From Halobacteriovorax sp. JY17 (lineage in GTDB: Bacteria; Bdellovibrionota; Bacteriovoracia; Bacteriovoracales; Bacteriovoracaceae): a stretch of 64,000 bases of DNA. The translations under genes and the position numbers were made by a program. The notes beneath the pieces are model-generated. The model was given only the letters and a program-made list of their open reading frames with translations. It was not told where the DNA came from and searched no databases. Shown here one piece after another: positions 31,945 to 40,311 of this stretch. The DNA lies in assembly GCF_002753895.1 (NCBI RefSeq), contig NZ_NJER01000002.1:186001-250000 (forward strand). Reading direction: 5' to 3'. How positions within the stretch are numbered: the first letter of the stretch is position 1; each line of letters starts with the position of its first letter.

Positions 31945-34362
31945 TTATGCCGCAACTGGCGGTAATGTGTTCTTACTTTGTTTTCGTTTTGGCTTCTCTT
32001 CTTTCTTTTTCCAACCAACTAGTGCTACTTCTAGTACTTCATCAATTGTTTTTACAGGAATGAAATTAAGCTTCTTTCTATACTCTTCAGGAATGTCGAT
32101 AAGATCTTTCTTGTTCTTCCACGGAATAACAATTGTCTTAATATTCATCCTCATGGCCGCAAGAGCTTTTTCTTTTAATCCACCAATTGGTAGCACTTTT
32201 CCAGTTAGAGTAATCTCACCAGTCATAGCAACTTCTTTACTGATTGGAGTATCAGTTAGAAGAGATACGATTGTCGTGGCCAGTGTGATACCGGCACTTG
32301 GACCATCTTTTGGTGTCGCACCAGCAGGTAAGTGAATATGAATTTCATTTTCTTCAAAGTCTTGTTCATTAACACCAAGTTCAGCCGCTCTACTTCTAAT
32401 ATACCCAATTGCTGTTTGAGCAGACTCTTTCATGACATCTCCAAGCTGACCTGTAAGAGTTAGTCCCTTACCCTTCATTTTGGTAGACTCAATGTATAGG
32501 ATTTCTCCACCATGAGCTGTCCATGCAAGACCTGTTGCTACACCAACTTCATCAAATTCTTTTTCGTCTTCCTTTGTATAAATTGGAGGACCGAGAAGAG
32601 TTTCAACTTCATTTGGTATAATTTGTGTTTTGGTGACTTCACCTTTAGCGATTTTAGTAGCAACTTTTCTACAAAGAGCACCAATTCTTCTCTCTAGATT
32701 TCTAAGTCCAGCTTCTGAAGTAAAGTTCTTTATAACTGTTTGCACACCTTCGTCGGTGAACTCAATATGGTCCTCTGTAATACCATTTTCCGTCATTTGC
32801 TTTGGAATAAGGTACTTCTTTGTAATGGCAACTTTCTCTTCTTGTGTATAACCAGAGAGATTAAGTACTTCCATTCTATCTCTGAGTGGTCCCGGTATTT
32901 GCTCCAGAACATTTGCTGTCGCAATAAACATTACATTTGAAAGATCAAATGGAACATTTAGATAGTGATCTCTAAAGTTCATATTCTGTTCAGGATCTAG
33001 TACTTCTAAGAGAGCACTTGAAGGATCACCTTTAAAGTCTCCGCCAAGTTTATCTACCTCATCAAGTAGGATCACTGGATTATTTGTTTTTGCTTGCTTT
33101 AGCGCCTGAATAAATCTACCTGGCATTGAACCAACATATGTTCTTCTGTGTCCTCTAATCTCTGCTTCATCTTTTACGCCACCGAGAGAAATTCTAACAA
33201 ACTCTCTTCCTGTTGCTTTTGCGATAGATTTCCCAAGAGAAGTCTTACCAACACCCGGAGGTCCTGATAGACAAAGGATTGGTCCTTTCATTTGACCGTC
33301 CTTGAGTTTTCTAACAGCAAGGTACTCTAGAATTCTTTCTTTAACCTTTTCAAGGTCAAAGTGATCTTCGTCTAGAATTGCTTGTGCTTCGTCAAGGTCA
33401 TAAATTTCATCTGAAGATGCTGACCAAGGAAGATCTGTTAACCATTCAAGATAAGATCTTAAAATGCTAGACTCCGAGGAATCCGGGTGCATTTTCTCTA
33501 GTCTTAGAAGTTGTTTAAGAGCTTCTTTATTGGCCTCTTCTGGCATTTTACAATCTGAAATTTTATTTCTAAATTCTTCGAACTCATCTTCTGGCTGATC
33601 AGATCCTTCGTCTCCGAGTTCACTTTTTATCGCCTTTATTTGCTCTCTAAGAAAATATTCTTTTTGTGATTTATTTATTTCATCTTTAGCAACATGCTTA
33701 ATCTTTTGTTGCATGGCCAGAATCTCTAGCTCTCTTGAAAGGATATCATTAATTTTATGAAGTCTTTCAACAGGGTCTAGAACTTCTAGAATCATTTGTG
33801 CTTCACCAACATGGAGATTGAGGTTTGAAGCTACTAGGTCAGCTAGGCGACCAGGGTCTTGGATATCTTCAAGAACCATTAGAATATCTGGAGAGAGAAC
33901 TTTTCCAAGAGTAATCACTCTTTCAAGTTGTTCTCTAATATTTCTCATTAAAGCATTAACTGCAACAGCTCCCGATTCAACAGCTACATCTTCAACTTTT
34001 GCAACTTTAGTTACAAAGAATGGCTCTGTTTGATCGAAGTTTACAATTCTTGCTTTTGAAAGTCCTTGAACGAGAATTTTAATTCTTCCGTCTGGGAGTT
34101 TTCTCATTCTCATAATCATGGCAACTGTACCAAGCTCATAAATTTCAGATGGCTCTGGAGCTTCGGCCGTAATATCTTTTTGGCTGGCCAAAAGGATTAA
34201 TCTATCCGTCTTATTGAGAGCGTGCTCGACCGCTTGAATAGATGATTCTCTACCAACAAATAACGGCAGGATCATAAATGGGTAAACAACGATATCTCTG
34301 ATCGGTAGGAGGGGAAGTTCCTCTTTGAACTCAATGTTATCACCCTCGTAGTTAGTAACCAT
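31945..34362 (-). CDS. lon: ATP-dependent protease Lon
   Basis: An 805-residue Lon protease. The N-terminal substrate-binding domain starts ELPLLPIRDIVVYPFMILPLFVGR. The AAA+ domain has Walker A GPPGVGKTSLGK near residue 365 and Walker B PVILLDEVDKLG. The protease domain has the catalytic Ser in PKDGPSAGITLA (about residue 690) with the partner Lys in TGKVLPIGGLKEKALAA. It degrades damaged and regulatory proteins in the cytoplasm. The upstream region has a sequence resembling a heat-shock promoter. Confidence 0.97.
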   Translation of the reverse strand: MVTNYEGDNIEFKEELPLLPIRDIVVYPFMILPLFVGRESSIQAVEHALNKTDRLILLASQKDITAEAPEPSEIYELGTVAMIMRMRKLPDGRIKILVQGLSKARIVNFDQTEPFFVTKVAKVEDVAVESGAVAVNALMRNIREQLERVITLGKVLSPDILMVLEDIQDPGRLADLVASNLNLHVGEAQMILEVLDPVERLHKINDILSRELEILAMQQKIKHVAKDEINKSQKEYFLREQIKAIKSELGDEGSDQPEDEFEEFRNKISDCKMPEEANKEALKQLLRLEKMHPDSSESSILRSYLEWLTDLPWSASSDEIYDLDEAQAILDEDHFDLEKVKERILEYLAVRKLKDGQMKGPILCLSGPPGVGKTSLGKSIAKATGREFVRISLGGVKDEAEIRGHRRTYVGSMPGRFIQALKQAKTNNPVILLDEVDKLGGDFKGDPSSALLEVLDPEQNMNFRDHYLNVPFDLSNVMFIATANVLEQIPGPLRDRMEVLNLSGYTQEEKVAITKKYLIPKQMTENGITEDHIEFTDEGVQTVIKNFTSEAGLRNLERRIGALCRKVATKIAKGEVTKTQIIPNEVETLLGPPIYTKEDEKEFDEVGVATGLAWTAHGGEILYIESTKMKGKGLTLTGQLGDVMKESAQTAIGYIRSRAAELGVNEQDFEENEIHIHLPAGATPKDGPSAGITLATTIVSLLTDTPISKEVAMTGEITLTGKVLPIGGLKEKALAAMRMNIKTIVIPWKNKKDLIDIPEEYRKKLNFIPVKTIDEVLEVALVGWKKKEEKPKRKQSKNTLPPVAA

Positions 34363-34418
34363 ATATTCTCCTTCAGATGGTCTATTCTTGTAACCTTACT
34401 TCTTTCACATAAATCATC

Positions 34419-34444
34419 GGGGAAATGCCTCTAAGTCTTTAAAC
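34419..34444 (-). promoter_or_regulatory. Possible heat-shock-type promoter of lon
   Basis: On the minus strand GTTTAAA and CCCCGATGAT are 15 bases apart, which partly fits the sigma-32 consensus CTTGAAA-N11-16-CCCCATNT. It lies about 57 bases upstream of lon. Confidence 0.3.
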
Positions 34445-34541
34445 TTTTTATAATTTTTGGTATATTTTTTTCTAAGTATTTAAGTAACTTAGTCGGGTAT
34501 TGACCCAAACTTGGCTACTTAGACTACGTAGTGTTGTGAAT

Positions 34542-34568
34542 TGATCGGATGTTTCAAATATGCGATCA
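34542..34568. repeat. Inverted repeat upstream of glmU
   Basis: TGATCG (34542-34547) and CGATCA (34563-34568) form an inverted repeat with 15 bases between, about 36-62 bases before the glmU start. It may be an operator. The rest of the 34363-34603 gap holds the lon and glmU promoter regions, with no gene seen. Confidence 0.35.
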
Positions 34569-34603
34569 TTTCCCTCTAGTTCTATTATAGATAAAGGATA
34601 TTT

Positions 34604-36004
34604 ATGAAATATGAAGTTGGTACGGTAATTCTTTCCGCAGGAGCGGGGACTCGAATGAGTCTAAGTCTTCCAAAACCTTTGGCGCCTTTTCTAGGGAAAA
34701 GCTTAGTTGATTACCCACTAAGTGAAAGTCTTAAAATGATGAGCTCTATTGCTGACTCAAAGTCTTTTACGGGGCTTGTTACAGGACATGGAAAAGAGTT
34801 AGTTGAAGAGTATGTTAATAAGAATTATGGGAATCATCAAATTTCGTATGCTTACCAAAAAGAGCAGTTAGGAACGGCTCACGCTCTAAGATGCTACTTT
34901 GATCAAATTGAAGATGCTAAAGAGTGTGAGTATACGCTCGTTATGTGCGCAGATACCCCTTTGATTGAAAGCGAATCATTAATCTCTTTATATAGAGAAG
35001 CTAAGGATAAGAATCTGGATGGTGTTGCGGCAACTTTCAAAGTTGCTACACCAAAAGGTTATGGAAGAATCATCAGGTCAAAAAATAGTGGTTTTCATAT
35101 TGTTGAAGAGAAAGATGCTAATGATGTAGAAAGGCAGGTTCAGGAAGTAAACTCTGGAATGTATGTTTTAAAGACATCGTTTATTTTAGAACATCTCTAT
35201 TCAATTGGATCATCTAATAAAGCAGGGGAGTTCTACCTCACAGATCTATTTAAAGATGAGTATAATGTTTCACCAATTCTCTTTGAAAGTGCTTCCTCAT
35301 TTGTGGGAGTGAATAATTTAGAGCAACTTGAAAAAGCTGAAATAGCAATGAGGAAGCGTATTATTTCTTCCCTACGAGAAACAGGTGTTCGCTTTGTCGA
35401 TTCAAGACATACTTATATAAATACAAGCAATATTGGAAAAGGAAGTTTTATTCATCCTAATGTCTCTATCGACAATTTAAGTAGGGTTGGAGAAAATGTC
35501 ACACTTGAGCCTGGTTGTATTATTGTAAATTCGACAATTGAAGACGGAGTTACAGTAAAAGCCTATTCACACCTTGAAGAAGTTATTCTTAGAAAAAGCT
35601 CGGTTGTCGGTCCTTATGCTAGGTTAAGACCCGGAGCAGATATTGGAGAAGAGGCGAAAATTGGAAACTTTGTTGAAGTAAAGAAATCCAAGCTCGAAAA
35701 AGGTGTTAAGGTCTCTCATTTAAGTTATGTGGGTGACGCAGAAATTGGTGAAGAAACAAATATTGGTTGCGGCTTTATCACTTGTAATTATGACGGAGCG
35801 AAAAAACATAAGACGATAATAGGAAAGAGAAGCTTCATTGGTTCTGACTCTCAAACTGTTGCACCTGTAACAATAGGTGATGATTGCTTTGTGGCCAGCG
35901 CCTCAACTATTACCCACGATATGAAGGATGGAAGTTTCGCTATCTCTAGGCCAAAACAGGCAACAAAAGAGGGAATGGCCAAGCGCTTCTTAAAATCTAA
36001 ATAG
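34604..36004 (+). CDS. glmU: Bifunctional GlmU (UDP-N-acetylglucosamine synthesis)
   Basis: A 466-residue enzyme that acetylates glucosamine-1-phosphate and then joins it to UTP, making UDP-GlcNAc for peptidoglycan and lipopolysaccharide. The N-terminal uridyltransferase has LSAGAGTRMSLSLPKPLAPF (residues 10-29) and QLGTAHALRC. The C-terminal left-handed beta helix has hexapeptide repeats and the acetyltransferase segment RLRPGADIGEEAKIGNFVEVKKSKL and GDAEIGEETNIGCGFITCNYDGAKKHKT. It precedes glmS, the previous step of the pathway. Confidence 0.96.
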   Translation: MKYEVGTVILSAGAGTRMSLSLPKPLAPFLGKSLVDYPLSESLKMMSSIADSKSFTGLVTGHGKELVEEYVNKNYGNHQISYAYQKEQLGTAHALRCYFDQIEDAKECEYTLVMCADTPLIESESLISLYREAKDKNLDGVAATFKVATPKGYGRIIRSKNSGFHIVEEKDANDVERQVQEVNSGMYVLKTSFILEHLYSIGSSNKAGEFYLTDLFKDEYNVSPILFESASSFVGVNNLEQLEKAEIAMRKRIISSLRETGVRFVDSRHTYINTSNIGKGSFIHPNVSIDNLSRVGENVTLEPGCIIVNSTIEDGVTVKAYSHLEEVILRKSSVVGPYARLRPGADIGEEAKIGNFVEVKKSKLEKGVKVSHLSYVGDAEIGEETNIGCGFITCNYDGAKKHKTIIGKRSFIGSDSQTVAPVTIGDDCFVASASTITHDMKDGSFAISRPKQATKEGMAKRFLKSK

Positions 36005-36141
36005 AAAATTTAAAATAATGGTCTTCTAAGAGGTGTTTGTGCACCTTTAGAGGCCTTCTGAATTGGCAAAAAGCCCTCCAAGGTGATATCTTCATTCGAT
36101 TATAATTTGTTTAATGGCGCGTAGCGTACCAAGGAAGATAT

Positions 36142-37965
36142 ATGTGTGGAATTGTTGGCCATATTGGTCCTAAAGATTCAGTTAATATTGTTTTAGAAGG
36201 TCTAAGAAGATTAGAGTATCGTGGCTATGATTCAGCCGGTGTCAGCTTTATTGATGAAAGTGATGAACTTCAAATATATAAGAAAAGTGGAAAGCTAGAT
36301 AATTTAAAAGGACTCCTAGAAGGCAAGGACTTTAAGGCGAGAATGTGTATTGGGCACACTCGCTGGGCCACTCATGGGGAAGTGAATGATACAAATTCAC
36401 ATCCACATATGAAAGATCATATTTCTATTGTTCATAATGGAATAATTGAAAATGCATCAGCTCTTAGAAAAGAACTCGCGGCCGGGGGATATGAATTTCA
36501 ATCACAAACAGATTCAGAAGTCTTTCTCTCTCTTTTAACAAGAGAGCTTGCTACAGGAAAAAGTTTTAAACAAGCAATGCTCGATAGCTTTTCATTAGTT
36601 GAAGGAAATTCTGCTTTTGTTGTTTTAAATAAAGACGTCTTTGAAATTATGTCTATTAAAAAAGGTGCGCCGCTTGTTTGTGGAATAAATACTGTGGACT
36701 CAGAAGCATTTGTTTCTTCTGATCCATACGCTCTCGCTGGTATGGCCTCTAGACTTTACTTTCCTGCTGATAATGTTCTCTGCCATTTAAGCGCTAAGAA
36801 TAAAAACTTAATTAACTTCTATGATTCTGAGGGAAATCCAACAGAGAATTACATGTCTAAAAAACAAGATATGTCTGTAGGGCCTACAGATAAGGGTGAA
36901 TTTGAGCACTTTATGCTTAAAGAAATTCACGAACAGCCAGAGCTTATTCGCTCTCTTACTCAGTTCTATTTTCACGGAGAAGGGTTAGAGAGTTTATTAA
37001 AAGCAGGTGAGTTTGTTCCTAGTAAATTTCATATGACTGCCTGTGGAACTGCTTACTACGCGGGTCTTTTAATAAGAGATTTCTTAGAAGCCTATAATAG
37101 AATTCCTTGTTCTCCTGAGCTTGCAAGTGAATTTAGATATAGAAAGCCTCTTCTTCAAGAAGGTGAGAGTGGTCTCTTTATCTCTCAATCAGGTGAGACT
37201 GCTGATACTCTGGCAGCTCAAGAATTATGTACAGAGAACAACATTAAAACACTTTCAATTGTAAATGTTGATGGATCAACTCTCTTTAGAAATTGTGATA
37301 ATAACTTACTAATTAGAGCAGGAATGGAAATTGGAGTTGCTTCAACAAAGGCTTTCACCCAACAAGTGTTAACAGGAAGACTATTATCACTTGCCTTAAG
37401 TAAAGAGATGAATGAGGAAGCATCTAGAGTGAAGCTTACTGCTAAGTTTTCTCTACTTGCTGAAAAAATTGATCATCTTATTTCAAGATCAGAAGAAATT
37501 AAAAATATTGCAGAGTCTATTTATAACCATAAAGGCTTCTTTTATACAGGAAGAGGTATTTACTTTCCTGTGGCGTTAGAGGGAGCACTTAAGCTTAAAG
37601 AAATTGCTTACGTTCATGCAGAAGGCTACGCCGCTGGTGAGTTAAAGCATGGTCCAATTGCGATGATTGATGAAGATATGGTTAATGTTGCACTTGTAGG
37701 CCCAGAGTTATTTGAAAAGACAGTGTCAAATATTCAAGAGATTAAAGCTAGAAAGGGAGTGATTCTCACAATTGGCCCTAAAGATCATGAAGAGTTAGCA
37801 GAACTTTCTGACTACTACTTTGGAATAGACTTTGATGGGCTTGAGGAACTTTCTCCAATCTATATCAATATTGTAAATCAATTATTGGCCTATTATATTG
37901 CAAAATATAAAGGAACAGATATTGATAAGCCTAGGAATTTAGCGAAGTCAGTAACGGTTGAGTAA
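36142..37965 (+). CDS. glmS: Glutamine-fructose-6-phosphate aminotransferase GlmS
   Basis: A 607-residue enzyme converting fructose-6-phosphate and glutamine to glucosamine-6-phosphate. The N-terminal glutaminase begins MCGIVGHIG with the catalytic Cys exposed after Met removal, and has GHTRWATHGEVNDTNSHPH. Two SIS domains follow, with CGTAYYAGLL, SQSGETADTLAAQ and the C-terminal DKPRNLAKSVTVE. It lies 137 bases after glmU. That gap contains a stem (AGGTG/CACCT region near 36034-36048) but nothing I can match to a glmS ribozyme. Confidence 0.97.
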   Translation: MCGIVGHIGPKDSVNIVLEGLRRLEYRGYDSAGVSFIDESDELQIYKKSGKLDNLKGLLEGKDFKARMCIGHTRWATHGEVNDTNSHPHMKDHISIVHNGIIENASALRKELAAGGYEFQSQTDSEVFLSLLTRELATGKSFKQAMLDSFSLVEGNSAFVVLNKDVFEIMSIKKGAPLVCGINTVDSEAFVSSDPYALAGMASRLYFPADNVLCHLSAKNKNLINFYDSEGNPTENYMSKKQDMSVGPTDKGEFEHFMLKEIHEQPELIRSLTQFYFHGEGLESLLKAGEFVPSKFHMTACGTAYYAGLLIRDFLEAYNRIPCSPELASEFRYRKPLLQEGESGLFISQSGETADTLAAQELCTENNIKTLSIVNVDGSTLFRNCDNNLLIRAGMEIGVASTKAFTQQVLTGRLLSLALSKEMNEEASRVKLTAKFSLLAEKIDHLISRSEEIKNIAESIYNHKGFFYTGRGIYFPVALEGALKLKEIAYVHAEGYAAGELKHGPIAMIDEDMVNVALVGPELFEKTVSNIQEIKARKGVILTIGPKDHEELAELSDYYFGIDFDGLEELSPIYINIVNQLLAYYIAKYKGTDIDKPRNLAKSVTVE

Positions 37966-37966
37966 T

Positions 37967-40213
37967 ATGGACTTAAATGGATTAAATGAACAACAAAGAA
38001 AAGCAGTTTTAAAAACTGACGGTCCAGTAATGATCTTGGCCGGAGCGGGCTCAGGAAAGACGAAGACCTTAGTCACAAGAATAGCTTATCTTTTAGAAGA
38101 GTTGCACGTTAGTCCATTCCAGGTCTTAGCTCTCACATTTTCTAATAAAGCCGCCAGAGAAATGCGTGAGCGTATTAGCACAATGGTTGAAGCAGATATT
38201 GGCTCTCTACAAATTACGACCTTTCACGCTTTTTGCGCGAGAATACTTAGAAGTGAAGCGAATTACTTAGGACTTTCTAAGAACTTCACTATTTATGATA
38301 CATCTGAACAGAAGGCCGTTGCTAAGGCAATTCTTGGTCGTCACGGAATATCTACAAAAGAGATTTCTCCATTTGAAATTCTCTACTATATGGATGATTT
38401 AAAAAATCATGGACACTATCCTGGAAGAGATATTTCTGAGTGTGATTATGAAATAGATGAGAGTGATTCTTTTTTCACTTTCTATCAAGAGTATGAAGCA
38501 GAACTTCATAAGGCGAATGCAGTAGATTTTGGAAGCTTAATTACAGGGGTTATTCAGCTCTTTGAAAAATTTCCAGATGTGCTTAAGAGGTATCAAGAAC
38601 GCTTTAAATACCTATTGGTAGACGAGTATCAAGATACTAATAGGGCCCAGTTTGAATTAGTTAAAATGCTTAGTGAAAAATCTCGTAACGTCTGCGTAGT
38701 AGGAGATGAAGATCAATCTATCTATTCATGGCGTGGAGCAGATATAAGAAATATCCTAGACTTTGAAGAGATGTTTTCTGATGCGAAAATTTTAAAGCTA
38801 GAGCAAAACTATAGATCGAGTAAGAATATTATTGAGGCAGCCACTCATGTCATCGCTAGAAATTCCCAAAGAAAAGGGAAGGAGATGTGGACGAATAATC
38901 CCCATGGTGAGGACATCGAAATTATAGAGTGTTTCAACGATAAGACAGAAGCAGAGTTTATTGCAGATAAAATAAAAACTCTTTCAAAAGAAGGGCACCC
39001 TCACAAAGAGATGGCAGTATTTTATAGAACGAATACTCAATCTAGACTTATTGAAGATTACTTAAGAAAGAGTAATATTCCTTACAGGGTTGTTGGTGGT
39101 GTAAAGTTCTATGAAAGAAAAGAAATTAAAGACCTAATCGCCTATATAAGAGTTGTAGTTAATGAAAAGGACTCTTTGGCCTTAAGCCGAATTATAAATG
39201 TTCCAGCGAGAGGTATTGGTGCGACGACTCTTCGTAAATTAGAGAATGAAGCTGTTACAAATGGTTGCTCCCTCTGGGAGATGTTAGATACCGTCGTTTC
39301 AAATCCAGAAGACTATAAGCATATTAGATTATCAGCTAAAGTTAAGTCGGCCCTCAATCACCTGGTAACTCTTATAAATGAAGTGAAGGTATCTGTTGAT
39401 TCAGTTGCTCCAAGCTCTCTTTATGAAAAGCTTCTTCACGAATCAGGTTATTGGGAGTTTTTAAAGTCTAGTAAAGATTATGAATCACAAGCTCGAATGG
39501 AAAATCTTGAAGAGCTTCAGAGTGCACTTGTGCAGTATGAAGAATCAAATAAGGCCCCGACTCTAATAAATTTTCTCGAAACGATTACTTTAGATACCAC
39601 TAGTGAAAGTGACGAAGTCACAAATACTGGTGAAGTTTCTCTTATGACTATTCACGGAGCCAAGGGACTTGAATTTCTCTACGTCTTTGTAACAGGAGCT
39701 GAGGAAAATATCTTCCCGAGCTATAAGAGTCTTGAAAATGGAGAGACTGCTATAGAAGAAGAGAGAAGACTCTTCTATGTGGCAATGACAAGAGCAATGG
39801 AGAAGCTTTATATAACTTTTGCTCAAGGACGAATGCTCTTTGGTCAGTTGCGCTTTAATGGACCGAGTAGATTCTTAAATGAAATTCCTGATAAATTCTA
39901 CCAATGGAAGAAGCCAAGTGGTGGAACTATGACTACTGGAAGTTCTTGGGGCGATGGAAATGACTTCGATGATTTCAATCAAGATCAATCGTTTGATGAT
40001 GAAGCTGTGTTTCAGGTCGCTTCATACGAAGATGAGAATAGAGCACCTAAGGCAAAATTTCCAAAAGGCGTAAGAATTGTTCATTCTCTCTATGGTGAGG
40101 GGACTGTTCTTGATTCAAGTGGATTTGGTCCAGACGAGAAAGTTTCAATTAAATTTTCCGATGGAGCTCGCAAGAAGTTCCTCGTGAAATTTGCTCCTCT
40201 AGTACTTGCCTAG
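37967..40213 (+). CDS. UvrD/PcrA-family DNA helicase
   Basis: A 748-residue superfamily 1A helicase for repair and clearing of DNA. Motifs in order are LNEQQRKAV (Q motif), ILAGAGSGKTKTLVTRIAYLL, TFHAFCARILR, LVDEYQDTN, VVGDEDQSIYSWRGAD, LEQNYRSS, MTIHGAKGLEFLYVFVTGAEENIFPS and EERRLFYVAMTRA. The C-terminus has an acidic linker and a small beta-barrel (GVRIVHSLYGEGTVLDSSG), as in PcrA proteins that touch RNA polymerase. ATG 37967, one base after the glmS stop, is preferred; an in-frame TTG at 37958 is possible. Confidence 0.93.
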   Translation: MDLNGLNEQQRKAVLKTDGPVMILAGAGSGKTKTLVTRIAYLLEELHVSPFQVLALTFSNKAAREMRERISTMVEADIGSLQITTFHAFCARILRSEANYLGLSKNFTIYDTSEQKAVAKAILGRHGISTKEISPFEILYYMDDLKNHGHYPGRDISECDYEIDESDSFFTFYQEYEAELHKANAVDFGSLITGVIQLFEKFPDVLKRYQERFKYLLVDEYQDTNRAQFELVKMLSEKSRNVCVVGDEDQSIYSWRGADIRNILDFEEMFSDAKILKLEQNYRSSKNIIEAATHVIARNSQRKGKEMWTNNPHGEDIEIIECFNDKTEAEFIADKIKTLSKEGHPHKEMAVFYRTNTQSRLIEDYLRKSNIPYRVVGGVKFYERKEIKDLIAYIRVVVNEKDSLALSRIINVPARGIGATTLRKLENEAVTNGCSLWEMLDTVVSNPEDYKHIRLSAKVKSALNHLVTLINEVKVSVDSVAPSSLYEKLLHESGYWEFLKSSKDYESQARMENLEELQSALVQYEESNKAPTLINFLETITLDTTSESDEVTNTGEVSLMTIHGAKGLEFLYVFVTGAEENIFPSYKSLENGETAIEEERRLFYVAMTRAMEKLYITFAQGRMLFGQLRFNGPSRFLNEIPDKFYQWKKPSGGTMTTGSSWGDGNDFDDFNQDQSFDDEAVFQVASYEDENRAPKAKFPKGVRIVHSLYGEGTVLDSSGFGPDEKVSIKFSDGARKKFLVKFAPLVLA

Positions 40214-40227
40214 TAACCACCTTCTTT

Positions 40228-40256
40228 GGTCAAGCACCTAGTATTAGTGTTTGACC
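40228..40256. repeat. 10-bp inverted repeat between the helicase gene and the AsmA-like gene
   Basis: GGTCAAGCAC (40228-40237) pairs with GTGTTTGACC (40247-40256), with one G-T pair and a 9-base loop. No T tract follows. Its right arm contains the -35 box of the next gene, so it can be either a weak terminator or an operator. Confidence 0.55.
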
Positions 40257-40279
40257 CAACCCCTCTAAATTGTGATAAT
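40251..40279 (+). promoter_or_regulatory. Sigma-70-type promoter of the AsmA-like gene
   Basis: TTGACC (40251-40256) and GATAAT (40274-40279) are separated by 17 bases. It would serve the run of genes from 40312 to 44987, which overlap or nearly touch each other. Confidence 0.65.
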
Positions 40280-40311
40280 GACTTCTAGCAATACTCAAAA
40301 GGAATTGAAGC

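Noticed and set aside
32512-32940. Several open frames on the plus strand inside lon
   Set aside because: lon is complete and well conserved; the antisense frames lack Shine-Dalgarno sequences and family features.
36005-36141. Possible glmS ribozyme before glmS
   Set aside because: The gap has one stem but no match to the conserved ribozyme core that I know, and the element is mainly found in Firmicutes.
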